Shown piece by piece: positions 9,059 to 17,400 of a DNA stretch of 64,000 nt. Made by a program: the position numbers and the translations under genes. Source of the DNA: Polyangium spumosum (GTDB lineage Bacteria; Myxococcota_A; Polyangia; Polyangiales; Polyangiaceae); contig NZ_WJIE01000006.1 of assembly GCF_009649845.1 (NCBI RefSeq), positions 1-64,000 on the forward strand. Reading direction: 5' to 3'. Below the pieces are notes generated by a model. It saw nothing but the letters and a program-made list of their open reading frames with translations, did no database searches and was not told the DNA's origin. Every line of letters starts with the position of its first letter. The first letter of the stretch is position 1.

Positions 9059-9357
9059 GTGCACGACCTCCGCCGCGTAGCCCCGCTCCTCGTCCTCGTC
9101 GCCGCGTGTGATCGCGGCGCGAGCGACATCAAACCCACCGCCCGAAGAAGCTCGTGGCGATCGACACGCACATGGGCGACGCGGGCCACGACCACGCCCA
9201 CGGGCACGACGACGAGGCGGACCACCACGACCACTCCGAGACCGACCCGAGCTTCGTGCGTGACACGCAAGGCCGGCGCTGGCTCGCGTTCATCGAGGGC
9301 CAGGGCGGCACCGAGCTCGTCTCCGAGGAGCTCACCTGCGATATCGTGAAGGAATGA
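9059..9357 (+). pseudogene. Small His/Asp-rich lipoprotein gene split by a frameshift
   Basis: From GTG at 9059 one frame encodes a clear lipoprotein signal (MHDLRRVAPLLVLVAAC, then DRGASDIKPT) but then turns into a Thr/Arg-rich shadow reading. A second frame, open from 9112 and ending at 9357, encodes KKLVAIDTHMGDAGHDHAHG followed by an acidic His-rich stretch and a normal C-terminus (ELVSEELTCDIVKE). Joining the two near 9141-9143 needs one extra base in the CCC run, giving PTAPKKLVAID. Either a real frameshift or a one-base sequencing error would explain this. The intact product would be a lipoprotein of about 99 residues with a possible metal-binding HDHAHGHDDE segment. Confidence 0.5.
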
Positions 9358-9364
9358 GCGGCGG

Positions 9365-11296
9365 CTAAGCGCCCGCCTGTTTCTGCTCCAGCTCTTCCCA
9401 CCGCGCGATCAAGGTCGCGGCCCGGGCCTTGGCCTCCTCGAGGCGCCGCCCGAGCGCCGCGACCTCCGTCCCGCGTGACGAATACAGCGCCGGATCCGCG
9501 AGTTCCTTTTCGAGCGCCGCGACCTCGCCCTCCGCCTCCTCGATCCGGCCCATGATCCCTTCGAGCTCGCGTTGCTCCGCCCAGGTGAGCCCCTTCGCCC
9601 TGGGCGCGGCCGCCTTCGCCGCGGCGGGTTTGTCCTTATTGACCACCTTCGCCGCGGCCGCCGCGGCCTTCGCCGCCTCGTCCTTCGCCGCCTCCGCGGC
9701 CGCCTTCTGCAGGAGGTAATCCTGGTGCCCGCCGGCGTAACGCACGACGCGGCCGTCGCCCTCGAACACGAGCAGCGACGTGGCCACCCGATCGAGGAAC
9801 CACCGGTCGTGCGTCACGACGAGCGCGCTGCCGCCGTATTCGGTGAGCATCTCCTCGAGCGCCGAGAGCGTGGGCAGGTCGAGGTCGTTCGTGGGCTCGT
9901 CCAGGATGAGCAGGCTATGGCTCTGCGAGAGCATCTTGGCCAGGACGACGCGGGCCCGCTCCCCGCCGGACAGGGATTTCACGGGCTGCCTCTGCGCGTG
10001 TCCGTCGAAGAGGAACCTCTCGAGGAACGAGCGGACCTCGATCGGCTGGCCGCCGAGCTCGATCTTGTTCCCCGCGGCCGCCACGTTGTCGTAAATGGAT
10101 TTCTCCTCGTCGAGCCCGCTCCGGTGCTGGTCGAAATACCCCACGCGGGTGTTTTTCCCGATCACCACCTCGCCGCGCGCCGGCGCGACGTCGCCCAGGA
10201 TCGCCCGCAAGAGCGTGGTTTTTCCGGTCCCGTTTCGCCCCACGACCCCCACGCGTTCGCCCGCGGCGAGCACGAAATCGAGGTCCTTCACCAGCGTGCG
10301 GCCCCCCATCTCCAGGGAGAGCTTTCGCAATTCGAGGACGGTTTTTCCAGTAAAACTCGACTCCGCCAGGAGCTTCGCCGTCTGCTCCGCGCGGGCAGGG
10401 GCGGCCGCCTTCGCCGCCTCGGCCCGCTGGATCCGGGCCTTCTGCTTGCCCGTGCGCGCCTTCGGCTGGCGCCTCAGCCATTCGAGCTCGGTCCGGAGCA
10501 GGTTCTGCCGGTTCTGCTCGGTTCGCGCCTCGATCGCGAGCCGCTCGGCCTTCGCCTCGAGGTAGTCCTCGTAGCCGCCCTCGTACGAATACACCTTGCC
10601 GCGGTGGAGCTCGATCGTCCGGTCGACCACGCGGTCGAGCAAATACCGATCGTGCGTCACGATGAGCAGCGCGCCCTTGAACTCCTCGACGAGCCAGCGC
10701 TCGAGCCAGTCGATCGTCTCGGTGTCGAGGTGGTTCGATGGCTCGTCGAGCACGAGCAGCGCGGGCGGCGCGATGAGCAGGCAAGCGAGCGCGACGCGCC
10801 GTTTGTCCCCGCCCGAGAGCTCGGCCGTGGGCGCGTCGGGGCGCGTGACGCCCACGTGATCGAGGATCTCGTCGACCTTGTGGAGCTGATCCCAGCCGCC
10901 GAGCCGCTCGATCTGCGCGCCGAGCTCGGCTTGCTCGGCGAGCAGGGCGTCTTGATCACCCTCGCCCTGGCCGAGCCGCGCCGAGATCGCCTCGTATCGC
11001 GCCTTCGCCGCGGCCCAGGGCCCGAGCCCGTCGACCACCAGCGCGCGGCCCGTTTTCGCCGGATCGAGCGCCGGCTCCTGCGAGAGATACGCGACGTCGG
11101 CGCCGCGCCGCTGCGCGACCGTGCCCGCGTCGGGCTTGTCGAGCCCCGCGAGGATACGGGCGAGCGTGCTCTTGCCGCTGCCATTGGCTCCGACGAGCCC
11201 CACGCGTTCTCCGCTGTGGATGGAAAGCGAGACCGCATCGAGGATGCGCCTCTCACCAAACGACTTCGTTAACTCCTGCGCGACGAGGACGGGCAC
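9365..11296 (-). CDS. ABC-F family ATPase
   Basis: A 643-residue cytoplasmic protein with two ABC ATPase domains on one chain and no TM segments. Walker A motifs are GANGSGKST and GRNGTGKTT; signature motifs are LSGGDKRR and LSGGERAR; Walker B regions end in LDEPSNHLD and LDEPTNDLD. The inter-domain linker is Arg/Lys-rich (RRQPKARTGKQKARIQR), and a charged, Ala-rich coiled-coil tail occupies about residues 530-640, as in Uup-type members. ABC-F proteins act on the ribosome E site or in antibiotic protection; Uup is the nearest type. GTG at 11296 starts at the first beta strand (VPVLVAQELTKSFG). The long reading frame continuing upstream is antisense to the divergent kinase gene and is not coding. 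Confidence 0.92.
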   Translation of the reverse strand: MPVLVAQELTKSFGERRILDAVSLSIHSGERVGLVGANGSGKSTLARILAGLDKPDAGTVAQRRGADVAYLSQEPALDPAKTGRALVVDGLGPWAAAKARYEAISARLGQGEGDQDALLAEQAELGAQIERLGGWDQLHKVDEILDHVGVTRPDAPTAELSGGDKRRVALACLLIAPPALLVLDEPSNHLDTETIDWLERWLVEEFKGALLIVTHDRYLLDRVVDRTIELHRGKVYSYEGGYEDYLEAKAERLAIEARTEQNRQNLLRTELEWLRRQPKARTGKQKARIQRAEAAKAAAPARAEQTAKLLAESSFTGKTVLELRKLSLEMGGRTLVKDLDFVLAAGERVGVVGRNGTGKTTLLRAILGDVAPARGEVVIGKNTRVGYFDQHRSGLDEEKSIYDNVAAAGNKIELGGQPIEVRSFLERFLFDGHAQRQPVKSLSGGERARVVLAKMLSQSHSLLILDEPTNDLDLPTLSALEEMLTEYGGSALVVTHDRWFLDRVATSLLVFEGDGRVVRYAGGHQDYLLQKAAAEAAKDEAAKAAAAAAKVVNKDKPAAAKAAAPRAKGLTWAEQRELEGIMGRIEEAEGEVAALEKELADPALYSSRGTEVAALGRRLEEAKARAATLIARWEELEQKQAGA

Positions 11297-11376
11297 GGCG
11301 GCGAGCGTAGCACCGCGGCGAACCTCGGGTACGACGGGAACGACCGAAGTTCCGTCACGCAGCCCCGAACGCCGCG

Positions 11377-11406
11377 TTGACGGCGCGCGGGACCATCGGC
11401 TAGAGT
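11377..11406 (+). promoter_or_regulatory. Putative sigma-70 promoter of the kinase-cyclase gene
   Basis: TTGACG (11377-11382), 18-bp spacer, TAGAGT (11401-11406), with the ATG 13 nt further on. One of the clearest examples of the promoter pattern in this window. Confidence 0.6.
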
Positions 11407-11419
11407 CGGGAAAATTCTC

Positions 11420-13420
11420 ATGTCCCAGCGCGTCATCGCCGGCAAATACGAGATCGTGCGGCAGATCGGACGTGGGGCCATGGGCTACATCTGGGAGGCG
11501 CTCGATCAACATCTGCGCAGGCGGGTGGCGCTCAAGCTCATGTCCCCCGACCACGTCGCCTCGGCCACGGCGCGCACCCGGTTCGACCGGGAGGCGAAGG
11601 CCATTGCGCAGCTCAAGAATCCGCACGTCGTGCAGATCTACGATTACGGCATTGACGAGGGTTCGCCGTACATCGTGATGGAGCTCCTGGAGGGCGAGGA
11701 CTTCGAGAGCCGGCTCGAGCGGATCGAGCGTATGCCGCTGCCCGCCCTCGTGCCGATCGTGATGCAGGCGGCGATGGGCCTCTCTTCCGCGCACGCGAAG
11801 GGCATCGTCCACCGCGATTTCAAGCCGGCGAACGTGTTCTTGGCCCGCGGCGAGGCCGACGAGTCCGTGAAGATCCTCGATTTCGGCGTCGTATCGATGC
11901 TGACGAGCGAGGAGGATCTGACCGAAGACGAGCTCCAGCTCACGTCCTCGGGCAGCATCGTGGGGACGCCGCTCTACATGAGCCCCGAGCAGATCCGCTG
12001 CGGCGTCGTCGATCTGCGCAGTGATCTGTGGTCGCTCGGGGTCCTCGCCTATCGGGCGCTCACGGGGCAGCATCCATTCCCCGGGCAATGGCTGGGGATG
12101 CTCATGGTGCGTATTTGCACCGACCCATTCCCGCCTCCGTCGAGCATTCTGAAGGATCTGTCCCCCGAGGTGGACCGCTTCTTCGAGCGCGCCCTGGCCA
12201 AGGACCCGGACAAACGTTTCCGCTCGGCGAGGGAATTCGCGGGCACATTCGCGGCGCTCGCCGAACGAAAAGAGGTGGGGCCCGCGAAGATCCTCGTCGT
12301 CGACGACGAGCCCGACGTCCCGCACCTCATCAAGCAACGCTTTCGCCAGCACATCAAAAAATCGGTCTACGATTTCGTCTTCGCGACGAACGGCGAGAGC
12401 GCGCTCGCGGAGCTGCGCAAGCACGAGGACATCGACGTCGTCCTCACCGACATCAACATGCCGGGCATGGACGGGCTCACGTTCCTCTCGCGCGTGGGCG
12501 ACGTGAACCCGCTCGTCCGGACGATCATCGTCTCGGCCTACGGCGACATGACCAACATCCGCACCGCGATGAACTGCGGCGCATTCGATTTCCTGGTCAA
12601 ACCGATCGATTTCAAGGACCTCGAGGTCACGATCGAAAAGACGCTCAAGCACGTGACGGAGCTCCGATCGAACGCCCGCTCGACCGAGGAGAACAGCGTG
12701 CTGCGCATGTTCGTGAGCCCGAGCCTCGTCGATCGGCTGCGCTCGTCGTCGCCGTTCGGCACGATCGACACCTGGCAAGGCACGGTCGTGTTCATCGACG
12801 TCGCGGGCTTCCACGCGCGCTCGAAGGCGCAACCGCCCACCGACCGCGTGCGCACGCTGAACGCGAATTTCGAGGTGATCGTGCCTGCCGTCACGAACCG
12901 CGGCGGCGTGGTCGACAAGTTCCTCGGCGACGCGGTGATGGCGACGTTCCGCGGCGACAACCACGTGACGCGCGCGCTCGAAGCGAGCCTCGACGCGCGC
13001 ATGCAGCTCCGCACGCTCGCCCTGCGCGCCGGGCAAGATTCACCGTTCGCCCTCGGCGTCTCGATCGGCGTGGCGACGGGGGAGATGCTCTCCGGCGAGA
13101 TCGGTTCGAAAGCGTTTGGCCGCCTCGATTACACGATCCTCGGCGAGGTCCCGCGCGCGGCGGCGATCCTCCAGGCCTCGGCCGCGAAGAACCAGATCCT
13201 GCTCAACCGCGGCGCATTCGACGTCGCCAGGGATTGGTTCGATTGCGTGCCCGTGCACGTGAATACGAGCTCGCCCATGGCAGCCTTCGAGCTCGTGCGT
13301 CGCGCCGACGGCGGGGGGAGAGCCGGCCCGAATTCGATGGCCGAGACGATCAACCTGACGGGCGGTCCGCTCGGCGGGAATGGGTCGACGGAGAGCGGAA
13401 ACGGGGGGCCGCTGCTCTGA
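11420..13420 (+). CDS. Ser/Thr kinase - receiver - class III cyclase-like fusion protein
   Basis: A 666-residue soluble signalling protein with three modules. Residues 10-275 are a Hanks-type kinase: glycine loop GRGAMG, K39 (VALKL), H131-R-D-F-K-P-A-N, DFG. Residues about 288-410 are a receiver (KILVVDDEPD, phospho-acceptor D344 in LTDINMPGMDG, VKPID). Residues about 425-640 resemble a nucleotide cyclase catalytic domain, with the two metal Asp at D460 (FIDVAGF) and D504 (KFLGDAVMATF). However, the segment that normally carries transition-state Asn and Arg (GDxVNxAARL) reads GEVPRAAAILQAS, so cyclase activity is doubtful. It is divergent from the ABC-F gene with its own promoter. Confidence 0.9.
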   Translation: MSQRVIAGKYEIVRQIGRGAMGYIWEALDQHLRRRVALKLMSPDHVASATARTRFDREAKAIAQLKNPHVVQIYDYGIDEGSPYIVMELLEGEDFESRLERIERMPLPALVPIVMQAAMGLSSAHAKGIVHRDFKPANVFLARGEADESVKILDFGVVSMLTSEEDLTEDELQLTSSGSIVGTPLYMSPEQIRCGVVDLRSDLWSLGVLAYRALTGQHPFPGQWLGMLMVRICTDPFPPPSSILKDLSPEVDRFFERALAKDPDKRFRSAREFAGTFAALAERKEVGPAKILVVDDEPDVPHLIKQRFRQHIKKSVYDFVFATNGESALAELRKHEDIDVVLTDINMPGMDGLTFLSRVGDVNPLVRTIIVSAYGDMTNIRTAMNCGAFDFLVKPIDFKDLEVTIEKTLKHVTELRSNARSTEENSVLRMFVSPSLVDRLRSSSPFGTIDTWQGTVVFIDVAGFHARSKAQPPTDRVRTLNANFEVIVPAVTNRGGVVDKFLGDAVMATFRGDNHVTRALEASLDARMQLRTLALRAGQDSPFALGVSIGVATGEMLSGEIGSKAFGRLDYTILGEVPRAAAILQASAAKNQILLNRGAFDVARDWFDCVPVHVNTSSPMAAFELVRRADGGGRAGPNSMAETINLTGGPLGGNGSTESGNGGPLL

Positions 13421-13425
13421 CCTCG

Positions 13426-13450
13426 CCCCTCTCCACGGCGTGGAGAGGGG
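13426..13450. terminator. Perfect 10-bp hairpin between convergent genes
   Basis: CCCCTCTCCA (13426-13435) pairs with TGGAGAGGGG (13441-13450) around CGGCG. It lies 5 bp after the kinase-cyclase stop and 15 bp before the convergent DUF362 stop. No T-run follows, so it may be a bidirectional barrier or a dispersed palindrome rather than a classic terminator. Confidence 0.45.
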
Positions 13451-13465
13451 AGAGGGTCGGCTGGT

Positions 13466-14767
13466 TCAGGGGTGCTCGCTGCGCGCCGCCTCGCGCTCCT
13501 GGCGCAGCTTGCGGCTCTTGAGCTCGGGCGACTCGGCGACGGCCATGCCGATGAGGCGGAACGCCTCGAGGAAGTGCTTGAGGCCGATCCGGATGAGCTC
13601 GGGGCTCACCTCGCCGACGTCGGGGTAGCCGCGGCCCTCGGCGTCGGGCTGCACCTTGCCCCAGTTCGCGAAGAGCCGACCCCACTCGCTCGCGAGCACG
13701 CGCTGCACGTTCTTCTGCGCGTACATCGGGTACCAGAACGCGTCGTGGTACGCGACCGAAGCGACGTAGGCCCACGGCGCGAGCCACGTCTTCAGCGACC
13801 ACTCGACCGGCTTCTTCAGCGGGCCCCAGTAGATCCGGTGCTGGTTGCGCGAGGCGAAGGTCATCTCCTTGAACGGACCCTGGAAGTCCCACTTGTCGTT
13901 CAAGGCATCGACGTCGCCGACGATCTCGATGTCGCGCACGTCGCCGCAGCCGAGGCCGAGGTCGTGCGCGAGGCGGACGAACTTCAGATCCTTCAGCGGG
14001 TCGAAGCCCATGAGCTTGCCCGCGACCGCGTCGATCGCGACCTGATCGGCCGACGCGAGGATCACGTTCTTCACGTGCGGGATCATGCAGCGCGGCCCAG
14101 GGCCGTCGCCGGCGAAGGTCCCGTCCATCACGGCGAAGACGCCGCGGTGGATCTTCTTCTGGATCATCAGGAGATCGACGAGCGTCTCGTGGATGACCGG
14201 GTGCGTCCAGTGGCGGTGCTCGTTCAAGAGGCCGCCGAACGCGTTCTTCATCGCGCCCGTCGTCGTCGTGAAGATGTGCGTCTTCACCGTGGGCAGGTGG
14301 ATGATGTTCTCCCCGATGAAGCGCTTCGGGATGCTGAAGCCCTTCGGGTAGACCTCGTTCAAGCAGAGGAATTTTTTGGCAAGGTCACCGACGGCGTCGC
14401 GCACGTCGATCCACTCCTCGCCCTCGTAGAGGTGGACGTTGCGCAGGCCGTGGGCCTCGACGACGTCGATCTGCTTGTTCTCGCGCTCGCCGAGGTGCGC
14501 GTCGATGACGACGGTGCGGTTGTGGCAGGCGTGGATGAGGTCCTTCGCGTAACCGTCGCGCTTCATCGCGCGGATGACGCCCTCGAGCTGCCAGGGCACC
14601 GTGGACGAGCCCGGAAAGAAGAAATGCCAGGAGATGTTGACCTTGAGGGCCGTGTCCGCGTCCTTGGCGACGACGTCCTGGTAGCCCGCCAGGTTCATCA
14701 AGCGGTGGTAGTCCTCGAGGACGGTCGCGGGGGACGTCCGGAGGATCGCGACTTTCGACTTGCTCAT
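13466..14767 (-). CDS. DUF362 domain-containing protein
   Basis: A 433-residue protein of the DUF362 family. Recognisable segments are an N-terminal VAILRTSP strand, NISWHFFFPGSSTVPWQLEG, HLPTVKTHIFTTTTGAMKN, MDGTFAGDGPGPRCM, and the later ILASADQVAIDAVAGKLMGF. In other bacteria DUF362 occurs alone or fused to ferredoxin domains; this copy has no ferredoxin Cys clusters and no signal peptide. The biochemical role of the family is not established. The start ATG begins MSKSKVAIL just upstream of the first strand. It is divergent from the tRNA-Leu promoter region and convergent with the kinase-cyclase gene. Confidence 0.85.
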   Translation of the reverse strand: MSKSKVAILRTSPATVLEDYHRLMNLAGYQDVVAKDADTALKVNISWHFFFPGSSTVPWQLEGVIRAMKRDGYAKDLIHACHNRTVVIDAHLGERENKQIDVVEAHGLRNVHLYEGEEWIDVRDAVGDLAKKFLCLNEVYPKGFSIPKRFIGENIIHLPTVKTHIFTTTTGAMKNAFGGLLNEHRHWTHPVIHETLVDLLMIQKKIHRGVFAVMDGTFAGDGPGPRCMIPHVKNVILASADQVAIDAVAGKLMGFDPLKDLKFVRLAHDLGLGCGDVRDIEIVGDVDALNDKWDFQGPFKEMTFASRNQHRIYWGPLKKPVEWSLKTWLAPWAYVASVAYHDAFWYPMYAQKNVQRVLASEWGRLFANWGKVQPDAEGRGYPDVGEVSPELIRIGLKHFLEAFRLIGMAVAESPELKSRKLRQEREAARSEHP

Positions 14768-14838
14768 CTAGACCTCGGCGCTTTCGGCCGTGCATATAGC
14801 ATGGGGGACCCTCCTGGCCGCCCACGCCGCCCAAGCTG

Positions 14839-14867
14839 TTGCAGATCTCCTCCTCTGTGGGTAGGAT
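14839..14867 (+). promoter_or_regulatory. Promoter of tRNA-Leu
   Basis: TTGCAG (14839-14844), 17-bp spacer, TAGGAT (14862-14867). The predicted start near 14874 lies about 9 nt before the mature tRNA 5' end. Confidence 0.6.
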
Positions 14868-14882
14868 CCGCCCGCAAGACAA

Positions 14883-14965
14883 GCCGAAGTGGCGGAATGG
14901 CAAACGCGGTGGATTCAAAATCCACTGTCCTCACGGGCTTGTGGGTTCGAGTCCCACCTTCGGTA
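14883..14965 (+). tRNA. tRNA-Leu (anticodon CAA)
   Basis: A complete 83-nt cloverleaf. The acceptor stem pairs GCCGAAG (14883-14889) with CTTCGGT (14958-14964), the first pair being G-U, with discriminator A at 14965. The anticodon stem GTGGA/TCCAC encloses TTCAAAA, giving anticodon CAA for UUG codons. A long variable arm (GTCCTCACGGGCTTG), as expected for tRNA-Leu, precedes the T arm with GGTTCGAGTCC. The 3' CCA is not encoded: ACC is followed by G. Confidence 0.97.
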
Positions 14966-15039
14966 CCGAGATCGTCGCTGCAGGGCCAACGCAGCGACAC
15001 GATGAGGCTGGTTTGAAGCGCGGAAGAGGGCGTTGGGGG

Positions 15040-15666
15040 ATGGAGCCGCTCGTCGCGGTGCTCGCCCGCGAGCGCGGGATCGCGCCGCCGTCGGACACGT
15101 CACGCTCACCCGTGAGCGCGCGCGACTGGGAGGCGGCCGTGGGCTCGCGGATCGCGGCCCGCGCGCGGCCGGTCAAGCTCGAGCGCGGCGTGCTCCACGT
15201 GCGCGCGGCGAGCTCGACGTGGGCGCAGGAGCTGTCGATGCTCTGCGAGCCGATCCTCGCGCAGCTCAAGGCGCGCGGCGTCGCGGTCGAGTCGCTTCGT
15301 TTCCGCGTGGGCCCCGTCGACCCACCCGAGCGCGCGAAGACACGGGGCGAGCTGCGCACGACGCCACCCGCGGTGAAGCTGCCGGAGGCGCTCGCGACGG
15401 AGATCGAGCACGTCGCCGACGAGGCGCTGCGCGAGGCGATCCGGCGGGCCGCGGCGAAGAACCTCGGCTGGCAACGCATGCGCACGAGCCGCAAGCGGAC
15501 GGAAGCGCCCGCGACGGAGGCACCAGCGACGCCAGCAAAGCCGGAGGCGCCTACGACGACGCGAGCCGCTCGAGGCCCTCGACCCGCTGCACCAGGAAGC
15601 GGTCCGCAGGACCGAGCTGCGGCGCCACCCGCTGCAGCTCCGCGACGTACGCGCGGATCAACTTGA
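15040..15666 (+). CDS. DUF721/DciA-like protein
   Basis: A 208-residue protein whose first 110 residues match the DUF721 family (WEAAVGSRIAARARPVKLER, LHVRAASSTWAQELSML, LRFRVGPV). DciA, the best-known member, helps load replicative helicase in bacteria lacking DnaC, so a replication role is plausible but not shown. The C-terminal 90 residues are low-complexity (Ala/Pro/Thr/Arg) and the last 116 bp overlap the 3' end of the convergent FHA gene. The tail therefore looks like a readthrough extension encoded by antisense sequence. ATG 15040 is chosen; TTG at 15013 would add a basic KRGRGRWG start, common in the family, and is a real alternative. Confidence 0.75.
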   Translation: MEPLVAVLARERGIAPPSDTSRSPVSARDWEAAVGSRIAARARPVKLERGVLHVRAASSTWAQELSMLCEPILAQLKARGVAVESLRFRVGPVDPPERAKTRGELRTTPPAVKLPEALATEIEHVADEALREAIRRAAAKNLGWQRMRTSRKRTEAPATEAPATPAKPEAPTTTRAARGPRPAAPGSGPQDRAAAPPAAAPRRTRGST

Positions 15667-16417
15667 TGTCGTACCCCTTCACCTTGCGCACGATCGTGTA
15701 GAGCTCGTCGATCACCGAGCCGGGCAAGGGCGCGCTGATCGTCGTGTACAGATCGAACACGTAGTCGATCCACGAGCCCTTCGTGGTCGCGGCGGCGAGG
15801 CGCGCGGCGTAGAGCGCGGCGTACTCGGCGACGCCGCCCTTCGGGCGCTGGCCCGACTTGGCGCGCTTCAAGATGCCCTGCAGCAGCGAGGCGAGGATCC
15901 GCTCGGCCTCGTCGGCGCGGCCCATCGCGAGGGCCTTGTCCGCGACGCCGCAGAGCAGGCGGACCGACTGGAAGCGACGCGACGTCTCCGATCGACCACT
16001 GAGCCGGATGTCGACCTCGCCCTTCGAGTCGATCGCCGCGGCCTCGATGGAGGCATGGATCTCGGCGACCTGCATGCCGCCGATCGTCTGCATCGCGCGG
16101 CGATGCTCCTCGTCCGCGTACGGGCTCGAGCGGGGCTCGTCGGTCTTGTAGATGATGATCTCCTGGTTGCCGATGCGGATCTTGTCGCCCGGCACGAGCT
16201 CGCGTGGGCCCTCGATCCGCACGCCGTTGACGAGGACGCCGTTGCGGCTGCCGAGGTCCTTGGCGACGACGCCGGTCGACCCGACGACGAGCGCGGCGTG
16301 CTTGCGTGACACGAGCGGATCATCGACCGCGAGCTGGCACTCGGGCCCGCGCCCGACGACGAACTCCCCGAACGGGAGCTCGAGGTCATGCGCGAGGTAG
16401 CGGATCCTGAACGGCAT
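15551..16417 (-). CDS. FHA-domain protein (second of a tandem paralogous pair)
   Basis: A 288-residue cytoplasmic protein. Residues about 5-95 form a phosphothreonine-binding FHA domain with the canonical signature GRGPECQLAVDDPLVSRKHA and DLGSRNGVLVNG. The C-terminal half is an all-helical region shared with its upstream neighbour (GVADKALAMGRADEAERIL, TTKGSWIDYVFDLYT, VIDELYTIVRKVKGYDI); I do not recognise it as a named domain. FHA proteins usually read out Ser/Thr kinase activity, and this region has kinases nearby. Its start lies 9 bp after the stop of the paralogue, so the two form an operon. The 3' end overlaps the DUF721 gene. Confidence 0.88.
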   Translation of the reverse strand: MPFRIRYLAHDLELPFGEFVVGRGPECQLAVDDPLVSRKHAALVVGSTGVVAKDLGSRNGVLVNGVRIEGPRELVPGDKIRIGNQEIIIYKTDEPRSSPYADEEHRRAMQTIGGMQVAEIHASIEAAAIDSKGEVDIRLSGRSETSRRFQSVRLLCGVADKALAMGRADEAERILASLLQGILKRAKSGQRPKGGVAEYAALYAARLAAATTKGSWIDYVFDLYTTISAPLPGSVIDELYTIVRKVKGYDIKLIRAYVAELQRVAPQLGPADRFLVQRVEGLERLASS

Positions 16418-16426
16418 GCCCGAACC

Positions 16427-17365
16427 TCACTTGAGCCCACCGAGGCGCTCGAGGCCCTCGATTCGTTGCTGCACGAACCGTTCGCTGGGGCCGAAGCTCG
16501 ACGAGCGGCTCCGGAGCGACTCGATGTACGCCCGCATCTTGCCCATGTCGAGCGTCTTGACCTTGCGCACCGCCGAGTAGAGCTCGTCGACGACCGTGCC
16601 CGGCAGGAGCTGAGCGATGCGCGTGTAGAGCTCGAAGATGTAGTCGATCCAGCTCCCTTTGCCCGTCGCCGAGGCGAGCTTCGCCGCGTAGGTGGCCGCC
16701 GTCGACGCGAGGTCGAGCGGAGGCTCCTTTCCCTCGCGCGCCTTCACGAGCACGTCGTTCAGCGAGCGCAGGAGGATGCGCTCGGCCTCCTCGGCGCGCC
16801 CCATCGCGAGCGCTTTGTCCGCGACGCTCCCGATCAGCGACAGCGCGTTGATGTGGCGATCGGGCTGCGCGGGCGCGGCGCCGGCCGCGAGGTTCGCGCT
16901 GTTCACGCTCGGCGTCGGCGAGGTGGCCTGCTGCGACGCGACGCCCGGCGTCGTGTAGTCACTCCAGAAATCCTCGCGCGTGTCGAAGCCCTCGTGGCCC
17001 GCCACGGTCGGCATGCGCGCCGAGCGCGCGGCGCTGCGCGGATGGCCGAACGCGATCGACTCGGGCACACTCACGAGGCCCTCCTCGGGGATGTTCTCGA
17101 GCGCCATCTCCTGGCCGCCGATGGTGATGTGATCACCGTGCGCGAGCTGGCGCGGACCGTCGATCTTCGCGCCGTTCACGCTCACGCCGTTGCGGCTGCC
17201 GAGGTCCTCGATCGTGACGCCGTCGCCGCGCACGGTGAGCAGCGCGTGCCTGCGTGATACGAGCGGATCGTCGAGCGCGAGTTGACAGTCGGCGCTGCGG
17301 CCGATCACGAACTGGCCCAGCGGCACTTCGAGCTCGTGCGACAGATACCGCAGTCGGACCGCCAT
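16427..17365 (-). CDS. FHA-domain protein (first of a tandem paralogous pair)
   Basis: A 312-residue paralogue of the gene downstream. The N-terminal FHA domain (residues about 5-95) has GRSADCQLALDDPLVSRRHA and DLGSRNGVSVNG. A low-complexity insert of about 60 residues (Pro/Ala/Ser-rich, around residues 110-170) separates it from the shared helical C-terminal domain (SVADKALAMGRAEEAERILL, GKGSWIDYIFELYT, VVDELYSAVRKVKTLDM). ATG at 17365 starts MAVRLRYLSHELE, aligning exactly with the paralogue start. A good promoter lies just upstream. The pair probably arose by tandem duplication. Confidence 0.88.
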   Translation of the reverse strand: MAVRLRYLSHELEVPLGQFVIGRSADCQLALDDPLVSRRHALLTVRGDGVTIEDLGSRNGVSVNGAKIDGPRQLAHGDHITIGGQEMALENIPEEGLVSVPESIAFGHPRSAARSARMPTVAGHEGFDTREDFWSDYTTPGVASQQATSPTPSVNSANLAAGAAPAQPDRHINALSLIGSVADKALAMGRAEEAERILLRSLNDVLVKAREGKEPPLDLASTAATYAAKLASATGKGSWIDYIFELYTRIAQLLPGTVVDELYSAVRKVKTLDMGKMRAYIESLRSRSSSFGPSERFVQQRIEGLERLGGLK

Positions 17366-17371
17366 GTTCGA

Positions 17372-17400
17372 GCCATACCAATGGCGCAGAACGCCGTCAA
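17372..17400 (-). promoter_or_regulatory. Promoter of the FHA operon
   Basis: On the minus strand: TTGACG (17400-17395), 17-bp spacer, TATGGC (17377-17372), with the ATG only 6 nt beyond. The -35 box overlaps the last codons of the upstream gene, so the FHA genes can be transcribed independently of it. Confidence 0.5.

Noticed and set aside
11297-13036. Upstream continuation of the ABC-F reading frame as one 1223-residue protein
   Set aside because: The extra part is antisense to the kinase-cyclase gene, is Arg/His/Asp-rich shadow sequence, and the ABC-F protein starts naturally at GTG 11296.
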